A stretch of 64,000 bases of DNA, taken from contig DATMYF010000055.1 in assembly GCA_035561075.1 (NCBI GenBank), positions 1 through 64,000 of the forward strand, read 5' to 3'. The position numbers and the translations under genes are program-made. Shown piece after piece: positions 41,300 to 53,131 of this stretch (its first letter is position 1; each line of letters begins with the position of its first letter). The notes beneath the pieces are model-generated. The model was not told where the DNA came from. It ran no database searches and saw only the letters and a list, made by a program, of their open reading frames with translations. This DNA is from JAMCRM01 sp035561075 (GTDB lineage Bacteria > Acidobacteriota > Terriglobia > Bryobacterales > Bryobacteraceae).

Positions 41300-43180
41300 T
41301 TACCGCAGTACCACCAGCGCTTCGGCCCATTCCCGCAGGTCGTGATCGCCGAAGGCGATATCGGCGGTGACGAGCCGGACCCCGCGTTCATCGGGCGGCG
41401 GGGCGATCCGCACTGTAGCGGTTCGCTCGGCTCGAGCCGGTACGGTAACGGCAACCGCCCCGGGCGTTTTCCAACCGGCGGGAACCCGGGGCGCAACCGT
41501 GTAACGGCGCTCGACGGGGGAGTGGTTGAGGATCACCACCTGCAACTTGAATGGCTGGCCGGCCGCGGTTTCCAGGCTGTAGGGATAGAAGCGCGCCCAC
41601 TGCTCGTCGAGTCCGAAGTTAGGGTCGTCGAAGGGCAGCAGGTCGAGCAGCAGGCGCTTGCGGGCTTCGAGATTCCGGGCCATGCGGTCGAGCGCCGCGG
41701 CGGAAAAGCGGAAGGCGGGCGCCACGTGCTGGTTCACCAGCAGACAGTCCGGGCAGGTTTTCCGCAGTACGTCCACAGAGCTTGAGAGGCCCGGCAACGC
41801 GCCCAGAAAATTGCGGTTGAGCAGGCAGTAGTCGTCGATGCCGGTAGGGGTGAAGGAATCCCCGATGAAGAAGACGGACTCGCCCGCGTCCTTCTTCACC
41901 AGCAGAGCGCCGTGGTAGAGGGTCTGGCCGGGGAGGAAGCGCCAGGTGAACTGGAACTCGTTCCAGCGGCGCACCTGGCCGTCGCGCGTGGCCGTCACGG
42001 GGCGTATCGCATTGGGCGTCTGGGCGGGCATCCGGAAGGCGTCGGGGCGTTCCAGGATGTCGCGCATTTCAGCGGCGGCATAAACGGGGGCATGGAACTC
42101 GTCGGCAGCGGCCTGCACCATGTTGGTATGGTCGTCGTGGTAGTGGGTGACGAAGATGCCGTCAACGGTTTTGAACCGGCCCTCGCTGCGGAGCCGTTTC
42201 ACTTCCTCAAGAATCTTGCGGCTGCCGCAATCTACCAGGAAGGCGCCGCCGGCTGATGACACGATCAGGCGCGCGTTGTCGATAGCGATGACCCAGGCAG
42301 GCAGGTCGCGGGTTTCCGCCTTGGGCATCCAATCGACGGGCGTCGAGCCGAGCACCCGGGACGCCTGAATTCGCAGCCTGTCATCACCGCGGTACCAGCG
42401 GAGGGCGTCGATTTCGAAGTGGCTCGCGAAGACCGCCTTGAGGCGTCGCTCCAGCGTGGCGATGGCGGCCTGCGGATTGTGGATCACGGGACCGCGCGCG
42501 GGCACCAGGATATCCGGTTTCCAGGCGGCGATCTTGCGCAGGCTTGTGAGCACGTCGGCGGCGCGGGCGGCCCAGCCGTGGTACGCGTCCTCTTTAGCTT
42601 CCGGGATGGCGTCTTGAAGGCTGTAGAGGTCCAGAATGCGGCCGTCACCGTAGATCAGGTTGCCAGGGCAGGCGATGCGCTTGTCCCCGGCTTCGAACAG
42701 GTACGAGACCGCGCCGCGGGTGAACCCGGGGGTATCCAGCACTTCGATTGCGGGCCCTTCCCAGCGGATTTGTTCGCCGCCCCGCACGGGGGTGGCGGCG
42801 GTGAGGGGTTCCGCCAGCACCTTGCTGGTCTGGCAGGCGTAGTCGTGGAAGCGCGCGGTGCGGTAACGCTCCCAGAAAGCGCGGACGCCGGTGAAAAGCG
42901 GCAGTTCCGCGGCCGGGACAAACGCCTCCGCGCCCTGGCGGGCCAGCCGCTCGCCGGCCCAGGCAGTATCGCGGCGGTGATCCGCGAAGAGCACGCGATC
43001 GGCGCGCGGCGGCTCAGGGCGCGAGTCGCCACAAACGGCCAGGACCTTGCCCCCCGCGCGAATCAGGACGCCGTTGACGGCCCCCTCGACCACCGTGACC
43101 CCGGGGGCAATCTCCACCGGCGGGCGCGCCGCCCCCGCGGCCGCAGCCGCCAGCAGAACCGTCAACACTACAAAACGCAT
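41300..43180 (-). CDS. Exported protein with two metallo-beta-lactamase folds, the first degenerate
   Basis: A 626-residue protein with a signal peptide (VVLTVLLAAAAAGAARP). The first MBL-like domain (about residues 25-250) lacks the HxHxDH motif (VLFADHRRDTAWAG at the equivalent point). The second (about 290-480) has H346, H348, D350 and H351 in VTHYHDDHTNM, and later metal-ligand candidates in FFIGDSF and VNQHVAP. A C-terminal beta-sandwich (about 545-626) resembles NEW3-type domains. It probably hydrolyses something outside the cytoplasm, with the first domain structural. It lies seven bases from the DUF2892 gene. Confidence 0.75.
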   Translation of the reverse strand: MRFVVLTVLLAAAAAGAARPPVEIAPGVTVVEGAVNGVLIRAGGKVLAVCGDSRPEPPRADRVLFADHRRDTAWAGERLARQGAEAFVPAAELPLFTGVRAFWERYRTARFHDYACQTSKVLAEPLTAATPVRGGEQIRWEGPAIEVLDTPGFTRGAVSYLFEAGDKRIACPGNLIYGDGRILDLYSLQDAIPEAKEDAYHGWAARAADVLTSLRKIAAWKPDILVPARGPVIHNPQAAIATLERRLKAVFASHFEIDALRWYRGDDRLRIQASRVLGSTPVDWMPKAETRDLPAWVIAIDNARLIVSSAGGAFLVDCGSRKILEEVKRLRSEGRFKTVDGIFVTHYHDDHTNMVQAAADEFHAPVYAAAEMRDILERPDAFRMPAQTPNAIRPVTATRDGQVRRWNEFQFTWRFLPGQTLYHGALLVKKDAGESVFFIGDSFTPTGIDDYCLLNRNFLGALPGLSSSVDVLRKTCPDCLLVNQHVAPAFRFSAAALDRMARNLEARKRLLLDLLPFDDPNFGLDEQWARFYPYSLETAAGQPFKLQVVILNHSPVERRYTVAPRVPAGWKTPGAVAVTVPARAERTATVRIAPPPDERGVRLVTADIAFGDHDLREWAEALVVLR

Positions 43181-43187
43181 GCCAGCA

Positions 43188-43381
43188 TTATCTTACGGCG
43201 GCACGGTTGCGGGGTGGCTCGGCGTCCTGGACGCCCAACTTCCGCAAGATGGTCATCATGGGGCACCAGTTGCTGAATGCCGACTGAAACAGGTTGGCTC
43301 CCACGAAGGCCGTGAACAGGAACCAGGCCGGGTGGACGTAATACCCCAGCGCCACCGTCGCCATGACGAATGCGCCCGCGA

Positions 43382-43409
<28 letters not shown>
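43188..43409 (-). CDS. DUF2892 (YgaP-like) membrane protein
   Basis: A 73-residue protein with two membrane helices and the family pattern VERSLRLIAGAFVMATVALGYYV, then FVGANLFQSAFSNWCPMMTILRKLGV. The conserved Cys in NWCPM is present. DUF2892 domains often accompany rhodanese or efflux genes; the role is unknown. The ATG at 43409 lies within the end of the RND pump gene, so it is translated as part of that operon. Confidence 0.85.
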
Positions 43410-46572
<3,163 letters not shown>

Positions 46573-46576
<4 letters not shown>

Positions 46577-47721
46577 GGCCGCACCTCCACGCGGGCGCCG
46601 TCCTGAAGCCCGGGGGGCACCGGGTAGATCAGGCGTTCCCCTGCGGAAAGGCCGGAGAGCACCTCGACATCCGCGCCGTTACGGCGGCCGGTGGTGATCA
46701 GGCGGGTGTGGGCTGCGCCGCCATCGGCAACCATCACGGAACTCAGTTGCCCGCGCTCCGTGACGGCGCTGGCGGGCACGGCCAGCACCTGCCTGGAACC
46801 GCGCGGGAACAGGGCGCGGCCGAACAGGCCGGAGCGCAATTGCCCGGAGGGCGGCAGGTCGATCTTCACGGTATAGGCGCGGGAGCCGGGGTCCACCGCC
46901 GGAACGATTTCAGAAACGCGTGACTGCATGGGCTCCGGCAAAGTATCGAGCGCCACCGCGACAGGCTGGCCAACTTTGATAGAGCCGAGCAGCGATTCCT
47001 CCACCTGCGCTTCCATCCGGTAGGCGCCCTCGCGCTCGATGGTGAGGAGCGGTGCCCCTGGGGTGGCGAGTGAGCCGGGATCCACCGACTTGGCCGTCAC
47101 TACTCCTGCAAACGGCGCGGTGATGCGGGTGTAACCGCGGTTGATGCCGGCCGCGCTCCGCGCCTGCTCTGCCTGGGCGATCCGGGCCTTCACCTGGTGG
47201 CCTTTGGACAGGGCCATTTCGTAATTGGCACGGGCGGCGCGCAGCCGCGCGGTGCTCTCGTCGAACTCCTGGTTCGAGATGGATTTCTTGGAGAAGAGGT
47301 CTTCCATCCGGCGGTGCGTAACCTGCGCGAGTTCGAGCTGCGCCTTGGCGGCGGCCGCGGCATTCTCCACTTCCGGCATGGAGGCACGCGCCTCTTCAAG
47401 ACCGGCCTCGGCGCGCAAATAGTTGGCTTCAAGATCCCGGGCATCGACGGTAACCAGCGGTTGTCCGGCGCGCACGCGGTCCCCGGCGTTTACGTTCACC
47501 TCCCGCACGTAGCCCATTACCTGGGCGGAGATTACCGCGGTGGTGCGGGCGCGCACGGTGCCGGTGGCCTCGTAGCTGTTCGCCCAACTCGCGGTCGCCA
47601 CCGCGACGGTCTTGACCGCGACTGGGGCCGCGGGGGCAGCCGCCGTTTTCGTGGGCGCTTCGCCGCCGCAGGCGGCAAGCAGCAGTGAGGCCAGGATGGG
47701 AGAAAGGAATTGGATCTTCAT
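46573..47721 (-). CDS. RND efflux periplasmic adaptor (membrane fusion protein)
   Basis: A 382-residue lipoprotein (LLLAACGGE lipobox, Cys at residue 18). Domains in order are a lipoyl/biotinyl-like hairpin (VNAGDRVRAGQPLVTVDARDLEAN), an alpha-helical hairpin (about residues 110-190), a beta-barrel (RITAPFAGVVTAKSVDPGSLATPGAPLLTI) and a membrane-proximal domain ending YPVPPGLQDGARVEVRP. It links the pump to TolC in the periplasm. It sits one base after the TolC gene and overlaps the pump gene. Confidence 0.93.
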
Positions 47722-47722
47722 G

Positions 47723-49060
47723 TTAGTTCATGACCTCCGAGTCGGGGTTCAAAGTGCCCGCTGAATACTCCAGCATGGTGGCGGCGATGCGCTGGTCGTG
47801 CACCGCGGCGAGGTACCTGGTCCGGCTGTCGAGCAGGGCGGTTTCCGTGCGCAGCAGGTCCGTGACGTTGCTCATCCCCGCTTCGTAGCGGTTCTGGGTG
47901 ATGCGCAGGCTTTCCTGGGCTTCCGCCATGGCTGCGCGAGCCACTTCGATGCGCTGTTGGGCCGCACGCAGATCAGCCCAGGCGCGGCGGACCTGGAGCC
48001 GGGCTCCGGAGCCGGCGCGCTCCTGGTCGGCATCGGCGCGGCGCAGGTTGTGGCCGGCTTCCCGGATTCGCGCCTGGTCGGCGAAACCGTTAAAAAGGTT
48101 CCATTTTAGCGAAACCGCGGCCAGCCAATTGGTGCCCGTGCCGTTCCAGAAACGGCGGCGGTCGGCCTCCCACGCGGCCCGCACGCCCACCTGCGGCAGC
48201 AGCGCGCTACGGGCGGAATCGGCCTGAACGCGGGCGAGCGAGGCGGCCAGGCGCGATTCGCGTGTCTCCGGTCGATTGTTCACGGCTTTGCGCTCGTAGT
48301 CGGGCAGGTCGAGGTCGGGCAGCACCAGCGGCTTCAGCTCAGTGGCCAGGGTATGAGATGTATCGAGGGGCAGCCCCAGGGCGTCGTTCAGGGCCGCGCG
48401 GGCGACGTCCAGGTCCGCGGAGCGGCGGATCTGCTGCTCCGTTACGCCCGCCAGGTGGACACGAATCGAGAGCACGTCCACATCGGTGGACATCCCCGCA
48501 TCGCGGACGGATTGGGCGCGCCTGAGATCGGCCTCCACGGACCGCGTGGCTTCCCGCGCGGCCTTCAGGCTTTCCGCGCTCAGCACCGCCCCGTAGTAGG
48601 CCCGGATTACGCCCGCGATCACGTCCAGTTCCGCCGCGCGCCGCGCCTCCCCGGAGAGGTTGTGCATCAACTCCGCGGAGCGCACCGCATGGCGCGTCTG
48701 GCCGGCGTCGAAAATAGGCTGTTCCACGGTAAACATGGACTGGAAATTGTTGATGGCGTCCGGACGGTTCAGCGCCCCGATGGCGAAGTTCTCCGGGCCG
48801 AACCGCTGTTGTGTGAGAAGGGTGCCAAAGACGTAGACGGGGTTGTCGCTGCGGGTGAAGGATTCCGAGAAGTTCACCTTGGGGAGGCGTCCGCTCTGCG
48901 CCTGGGCGATGCGCGACTCCGCCGCCTTCACGCCCGCCGCCGAGGCTACGAGACTCTTGTTGTTGGCCAGCGCGGTCCGGACGGCATCCCTCAGGGAGAG
49001 GGGGGATTGCGCCCAGACCGGGGTCAGGATCAGGCCTAGTAATGCAAATTTGGGTTTCAT
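47723..49060 (-). CDS. TolC-family outer-membrane efflux channel
   Basis: A 445-residue protein with a signal peptide and two repeats of long amphipathic helices and strands, as in TolC. Typical segments are ALANNKSLVASAAGVKAAESRIAQAQSGRLPKV, then MFTVEQPIFDAGQT and LRITQNRYEAGMSNVTDLLRTETALLDSRTRYL. It forms the trimeric outer-membrane exit of the efflux pump. It is the first gene of the four-gene operon (TolC, adaptor, pump, DUF2892). Confidence 0.93.
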   Translation of the reverse strand: MKPKFALLGLILTPVWAQSPLSLRDAVRTALANNKSLVASAAGVKAAESRIAQAQSGRLPKVNFSESFTRSDNPVYVFGTLLTQQRFGPENFAIGALNRPDAINNFQSMFTVEQPIFDAGQTRHAVRSAELMHNLSGEARRAAELDVIAGVIRAYYGAVLSAESLKAAREATRSVEADLRRAQSVRDAGMSTDVDVLSIRVHLAGVTEQQIRRSADLDVARAALNDALGLPLDTSHTLATELKPLVLPDLDLPDYERKAVNNRPETRESRLAASLARVQADSARSALLPQVGVRAAWEADRRRFWNGTGTNWLAAVSLKWNLFNGFADQARIREAGHNLRRADADQERAGSGARLQVRRAWADLRAAQQRIEVARAAMAEAQESLRITQNRYEAGMSNVTDLLRTETALLDSRTRYLAAVHDQRIAATMLEYSAGTLNPDSEVMN

Positions 49061-49106
49061 GAGATCCAGGTGCGATTCAACCTCTGAGATGCGCCTGCAG
49101 CGGGAA

Positions 49107-49131
49107 GGTGACAGGATCGCGCGCTGTCACC
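49107..49131. promoter_or_regulatory. Inverted repeat between divergent TolC and OsmC genes
   Basis: GGTGACAG (49107-49114) and CTGTCACC (49124-49131) are perfect 8-base arms separated by nine bases, lying in the 108-base divergent gap. A dyad of this form is typical of a dimeric repressor site. No regulator gene is adjacent, so its protein is unknown. Confidence 0.5.
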
Positions 49132-49168
49132 ACGTGCCCCGAAATGCATCTTGGAAAATGGGAATCAT

Positions 49169-49576
49169 ATGGAAATCACGGTTCAACACGTGAGCGGCGT
49201 GCAGTTTGGAGTGGAGACGCGCGGCCACCGCATCGTTTCAGACCAGCCGCTCGAAAATTCCGGAACGGATACAGGGATGACGCCTCCCGAGCTGCTGCTG
49301 GCATCGCTGGGGACCTGTGCCGGCTATTATGCGGCGCAGTACATGATGGCGCGGTCGCTGCCCATGGCCGGGCTGGAGGTAAAGGTCTCGGCGGAGAAGG
49401 AATTGAAGCCGGCGCGTCTCGACCGGTTTCGGATCGTGGTGAAGGCGCCGGGCGTGGATCCAAAGCACCTGCCGGGCCTGGAGCGCGCCGTCAAACTGTG
49501 CCTGATCCACAACACCCTGGTGAATGCGCCGTCTATTGAAACGGTGATCGAGACCGCCGCGGCGCAAACGGTATAG
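49169..49576 (+). CDS. OsmC/Ohr family peroxiredoxin-like protein
   Basis: A 135-residue protein with the OsmC fold pattern: MEITVQHVSGVQFGVETRGH, then TGMTPPELLLASLGTCAGYYAAQYM with the peroxidatic Cys in GTCAGYYA, and KLCLIHNTL with the second Cys. Such proteins reduce organic hydroperoxides. An in-frame TTG at 49151 is less likely than the ATG at 49169. It precedes an ECF sigma and a zinc-binding anti-sigma, which suggests oxidative-stress control. It diverges from the efflux operon across a dyad. Confidence 0.9.
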   Translation: MEITVQHVSGVQFGVETRGHRIVSDQPLENSGTDTGMTPPELLLASLGTCAGYYAAQYMMARSLPMAGLEVKVSAEKELKPARLDRFRIVVKAPGVDPKHLPGLERAVKLCLIHNTLVNAPSIETVIETAAAQTV

Positions 49577-49611
49577 CACGTGGCTCCGCTACAATCGTAG
49601 CGGGACGTCAC

Positions 49612-50217
49612 GTGGAGCGCGAAAACGAAATCGAGCTGGCGCGGGAATTGCTCGCCGGGAGCCCGGCGGCGTTTGACCGCTTCGTGGAGCATTTCCGCTC
49701 CAAGATCTTTCAGTACTCTTGGATGATGTGCGGCCAGCGCGAGGACGCCGAGGAAGTGGCGCAGGAGACGCTCTTGAAAGTCTTCGAGAGTTTCGATCAG
49801 TTGCGCGAGCCCGAGCGCGTGCGCGCCTGGGTCTTTCGCATCGCCAAGAACGCCTGCCTGATGAAACGCCGTAAGAGCGTTTTCGCACCCAAGCAGGAGC
49901 TTTCGCTCGATGAGCTCATGCCGGTGTCGCACCATGACGGCGAGCAGGTGAAGCTCGAGATTGCGGACTGGTCGGGGCTGCCGGATCACCATGTACTGCA
50001 ATCCGAGTTGCGCGATGTATTGCGGCGGGCCATGGCGGAGCTGCCCGACATCTACCGTTCCGTCATCCTGCTGCGTGACGTGGAGGAGCTTTCAACCGAG
50101 GAGACCGCACAGGTACTGGACGTCACTGCGGACGTGGTGAAAACGCGCCTGCACCGCGCGCGCCTGGCCGTCCGGAAGACGCTGGACGGGTACCTGCGCG
50201 GGGTTCCCGCCAGTTGA
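49612..50217 (+). CDS. ECF RNA polymerase sigma factor
   Basis: A 201-residue sigma factor with region 2 (FRSKIFQYSWMMCGQREDAEEVAQETLLKVFESF, then RAWVFRIAKNACLMKRRKS) and region 4 (AELPDIYRSVILLRDVEELSTEETAQVLDVTADVVKTRLHRARLAVRK). The GTG at 49612 lies 35 bases after osmC. The next gene encodes a zinc-binding anti-sigma protein, giving a SigR/RsrA-like arrangement. Two Cys (C41 in MMCGQ and C83) are present but no clear redox motif. Confidence 0.92.
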   Translation: MERENEIELARELLAGSPAAFDRFVEHFRSKIFQYSWMMCGQREDAEEVAQETLLKVFESFDQLREPERVRAWVFRIAKNACLMKRRKSVFAPKQELSLDELMPVSHHDGEQVKLEIADWSGLPDHHVLQSELRDVLRRAMAELPDIYRSVILLRDVEELSTEETAQVLDVTADVVKTRLHRARLAVRKTLDGYLRGVPAS

Positions 50218-50228
50218 GGATAGAGGCC

Positions 50229-50510
50229 ATGGCAACCGAACATAGCCACGGGGACTGCAAAGAGGTTTTCGCCATGCTCTCGGCCTATCTCGACCTGGAG
50301 CTGCCGCCCGGCACGTGCCGGGAAATCGAGGAGCACCTGAAGGGCTGCCCGCCATGCGTGGAGTTCGTCGAAAGCCTGCGGAAGACAGTTGAGATCTGCC
50401 ACCAGTACGATCCCGAAGAGCTCCCCGGCCCGCTTCAAGAGGACGCCCGCCGCGACCTGCTGGCGGCCTGGCAGCGCATGCTCCAGGCCCGGACGAAAAC
50501 GTCCTGCTGA
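50229..50510 (+). CDS. Zinc-binding anti-sigma factor (ZAS type)
   Basis: A 93-residue cytoplasmic protein with the HxxxCxxC zinc signature at H36, C40 and C43 (EEHLKGCPPC), preceded by C10 and H-rich TEHSHGDCK, which could supply the fourth ligand as in RsrA. No membrane helix follows, so it resembles redox-sensing soluble ZAS proteins. The ATG at 50229 follows AGAGG; it sits 11 bases after the sigma gene. It likely holds that sigma factor until its thiols are oxidised. Confidence 0.85.
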   Translation: MATEHSHGDCKEVFAMLSAYLDLELPPGTCREIEEHLKGCPPCVEFVESLRKTVEICHQYDPEELPGPLQEDARRDLLAAWQRMLQARTKTSC

Positions 50511-50565
50511 AGCGTGTGACTGGAGTCACTGCCCCCCCGTCACGCCGCCGCCTAACCTGTAGTTA

Positions 50566-51573
50566 ATGTTTCGACGCAGGCAGGGCGTGGACCGGTCGCA
50601 ATATCTGCGGCGCGGCTTCCAGGTGGCCTTTCTCGCCCTGAATTTGTGGATCGGGATTGAGTTCATCCTATTCGTTCGGTTTTACGAGTCTGGGGGAAAT
50701 GCTGTCTGGGCCCAGAGACCGCCGGGTGTGGAAGGGTGGCTCCCCATAGCTTCGCTCATGAACCTGAAGGCATGGCTCATGACAGGGGAGATTCCCAACC
50801 GCCACCCGGCGGGGATGTTCATCGTGGCCGCCTTCCTGCTGATTTCCTTCTTTTTCCGCAAGACTTTCTGTAGTTGGCTGTGCCCCATTGGCACCCTTTC
50901 GGAGTGGCTATGGCGGCTCGGGAAAGAGACCTTCGGGCGCAACTTCCGTTTACCCACGTGGGTGGATTTCCCGCTGCGCGGGTTGAAGTACCTGCTATTC
51001 GGCCTGTTCCTGTACGCGGTAGTAAGCATGCCGGTGCCCGCGATCCGGGCGTTTCTCGACGGCCCTTACGGCGTGGTGGCCGACGTGAAGATGCTGAACT
51101 TCTTCCGGTACATGGGGGTGACTGCGGCGGTCACTATTGCGGTGCTGGTGCTGCTCTCGGTGCTGGTTCAGAACTTCTGGTGCCGGTATCTTTGCCCGTA
51201 CGGCGCGATGCTCGGGATTGTGGCGCTCCTCAGCCCCGTGCGCATCCGGCGGCAGCCTGAGGCCTGCATCGACTGCGCAAAGTGCGCGCGCGAGTGCCCG
51301 TCCCGGCTGCCCGTCGATAAACTGGTCCAGATCCGCTCGGCCGAGTGCACCGCGTGCATGCAGTGCGTGGCCGTGTGTCCGGCGGAGGGAGCGCTGCATC
51401 TCTCGATCGCAAGCCGGCGCAGGATGCCCGCCTGGGCGTTGGCAGCGGGTATAGCGGTCGTTTTCCTTGGCGTCGTCGGGTGGGCGCAGTGGAACGGGTA
51501 CTGGACCACCAATCTCCCCAGTGATGCTTATTTTCAACTCATCCCGCGGGCCCGCGAATTCGGCCATCCGTAA
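50566..51573 (+). CDS. NapH-type membrane protein with [4Fe-4S] clusters
   Basis: A 335-residue membrane protein with about six helices. Two CxxxCP membrane-face motifs are present (FCSWLCPIG and WCRYLCPYGA), followed by two ferredoxin motifs, CIDCAKCARECP and CTACMQCVAVCP, on a cytoplasmic or periplasmic loop. This is the NapH/CcoG-type electron carrier family that passes electrons between the quinone pool and soluble partners. It follows the redox-type sigma/anti-sigma pair; the acceptor is not identified. Confidence 0.9.
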   Translation: MFRRRQGVDRSQYLRRGFQVAFLALNLWIGIEFILFVRFYESGGNAVWAQRPPGVEGWLPIASLMNLKAWLMTGEIPNRHPAGMFIVAAFLLISFFFRKTFCSWLCPIGTLSEWLWRLGKETFGRNFRLPTWVDFPLRGLKYLLFGLFLYAVVSMPVPAIRAFLDGPYGVVADVKMLNFFRYMGVTAAVTIAVLVLLSVLVQNFWCRYLCPYGAMLGIVALLSPVRIRRQPEACIDCAKCARECPSRLPVDKLVQIRSAECTACMQCVAVCPAEGALHLSIASRRRMPAWALAAGIAVVFLGVVGWAQWNGYWTTNLPSDAYFQLIPRAREFGHP

Positions 51574-51670
51574 AGGTTCGTAACAGCAACAAGCCACACA
51601 CCCATTAAATGCTTTTCATAGGGGCAACGCCCGCCAATCGCCAGCCGTATGTTCAGGTGTGGAGGGAGTT

Positions 51671-52189
51671 ATGAAACGAGAGGTTGCTGTAGCAGGATTT
51701 GCACTACTAGGCGTGGTGGCTTTATTGGGATGGACGCGCACCCCGGCAAACCCGCAGGCATCCGCCTACCCGGGAATGCCGGTATCCTACATGCAACCGG
51801 CTCCCGCCCTTGGGTATGCGCCCGCCCCGTACGGTATGGCGCCTGTGATGTACGTTCCCGTACAACCGGGCACGATGCAGCCCTGGGGGGCGCAGCCGAT
51901 GGCGGTTCAGCCGGCTATTCAGCCGCCACAGGTGGTGAACGCAGATTATCGCCAGCCCGCTCCGGTGCGGCGGGTGGTCTCGCAACGGGTGGTCGAGCGC
52001 CAACCGGTACGTAGCGTGCAAGTGAAAGAGCCGAGGTCCACGGCGAAGTCCGTTGCCATCGTGGCAGGCAGTTCCGGTGTGGGCGCGGCAGTAGGGGCGC
52101 TGGCCGGAGGCGGCAAGGGTGCGGCGATCGGCGCCCTGGCGGGCGGCGCCGGCGGTTTCATCTACGACCGCATGACGCGCAACCGCTAG
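51671..52189 (+). CDS. YMGG-like glycine-zipper protein (copy 1)
   Basis: A 172-residue exported protein. It has an N-terminal hydrophobic signal or anchor (AVAGFALLGVVALLGW), a Pro/Tyr/Met-rich spacer (about residues 28-100), basic RRVVSQRVVERQ linkers, and a C-terminal glycine zipper (SSGVGAAVGALAGGGKGAAI then GALAGGAGGFIYDR). Glycine zippers of this kind insert in or associate with the outer membrane. It is followed after 24 bases by a paralogue. Confidence 0.8.
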   Translation: MKREVAVAGFALLGVVALLGWTRTPANPQASAYPGMPVSYMQPAPALGYAPAPYGMAPVMYVPVQPGTMQPWGAQPMAVQPAIQPPQVVNADYRQPAPVRRVVSQRVVERQPVRSVQVKEPRSTAKSVAIVAGSSGVGAAVGALAGGGKGAAIGALAGGAGGFIYDRMTRNR

Positions 52190-52213
52190 CTCACGGGCTC
52201 AGGAGGGGAAACC

Positions 52214-52711
52214 ATGACCATGACACCACGGATTAAAAACGCGTTGATGATCGGCGGCTTCGCGTTGCTGGCCGTCGCGGCGGTGGCTGGGTGGACGCGC
52301 AAGACGACCATCGCGCCACCGCCTCCGAACTACTTCAATACGCCTCAAACCGCGGTGGCTCCGGCGGACGGGGTTCCGGTAGTGAACGCTTTCTCACCGC
52401 TCGGTCCCGCGGACCGCGTTCCGGCTGCCGTGCCGCAAGCCGCGCAACCGGCGCCGCCCGCGGCAACCGCGTCTACTACCCCCCGGACGGCTGCGCGGAA
52501 TGTGCGGACTCCCCGGGAGCGTGTAGTGGAGACGCGGCGGCCCACCAGCCACTCGGCCGCTATCGTCGCCGGTAGCGCCGGCGCGGGCGCGGCCATTGGA
52601 GCACTCGCGGGCGGCGGCAAGGGAGCGGCCATCGGTGCTATCGCGGGTGGCGCGGGCGGCTTTGTTTACGATCGTGCCACGAATAAAAAGCGCGTCGTTG
52701 TTCGTGAGTAA
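52214..52711 (+). CDS. YMGG-like glycine-zipper protein (copy 2)
   Basis: A 165-residue protein that repeats the layout of the previous gene: a hydrophobic N-terminus (LMIGGFALLAVAAVAGWTRK), a Pro/Ala-rich spacer and a nearly identical C-terminal glycine zipper (SAGAGAAIGALAGGGKGAAI then GAIAGGAGGFVYDR). The spacer differs strongly. AGGAGGGG lies upstream of its ATG. The pair looks like a recent tandem duplication with a diverging middle. Confidence 0.82.
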   Translation: MTMTPRIKNALMIGGFALLAVAAVAGWTRKTTIAPPPPNYFNTPQTAVAPADGVPVVNAFSPLGPADRVPAAVPQAAQPAPPAATASTTPRTAARNVRTPRERVVETRRPTSHSAAIVAGSAGAGAAIGALAGGGKGAAIGAIAGGAGGFVYDRATNKKRVVVRE

Positions 52712-52714
52712 CCA

Positions 52715-53059
52715 TTACTCCGGAAGCGGCTGTCCACTGAGCCCGCCAAGATCGAACCGACCCAGCAAAATCGGGCGCGAGATGGCGGGCTTGTCCTTTG
52801 AAAACGTGCGGGGATAGCCCGCCGCATCGGTCGGAAAACCGTAGATGTTCCCGGTTTTCCGATCGATCGCGATCCTGCCCAACAACGAGGCCGATCCATC
52901 CGGAGCCTCAATCCTGCTTAGCTTCTCATCGAATTGAAGCGAGGGTGTGGAGTCCTGTGCCTGGACCTGCCGGGGTGCGGCCAAGGGGCTGAAGGCCAGC
53001 ACGGCCAACAGCGCCGCGATCGCGGTCAGGACAGCCTTGGTGTACAGATCGGTTTGCAT
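52715..53059 (-). CDS. Small secreted protein of unknown function
   Basis: A 114-residue protein with a signal peptide (VLTAIAALLAVLAFSPLAAPRQVQAQ), then a short domain ISRIEAPDGSASLLGRIAID-like and RKTGNIYGFPTDAAGYP. I recognise no family. The repeated G-N-I-Y-G-F pattern looks like one blade of a beta-propeller or a solitary beta domain. Its end is three bases from the convergent glycine-zipper gene. It is probably a stand-alone gene. Confidence 0.6.
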   Translation of the reverse strand: MQTDLYTKAVLTAIAALLAVLAFSPLAAPRQVQAQDSTPSLQFDEKLSRIEAPDGSASLLGRIAIDRKTGNIYGFPTDAAGYPRTFSKDKPAISRPILLGRFDLGGLSGQPLPE

Positions 53060-53131
53060 CCCCCAAGGTTACCTCTTGCGTTAGCGAAACGCGGACCTGC
53101 ACGTCACCTTCAAGACGCTGCCTCAGGCTCG

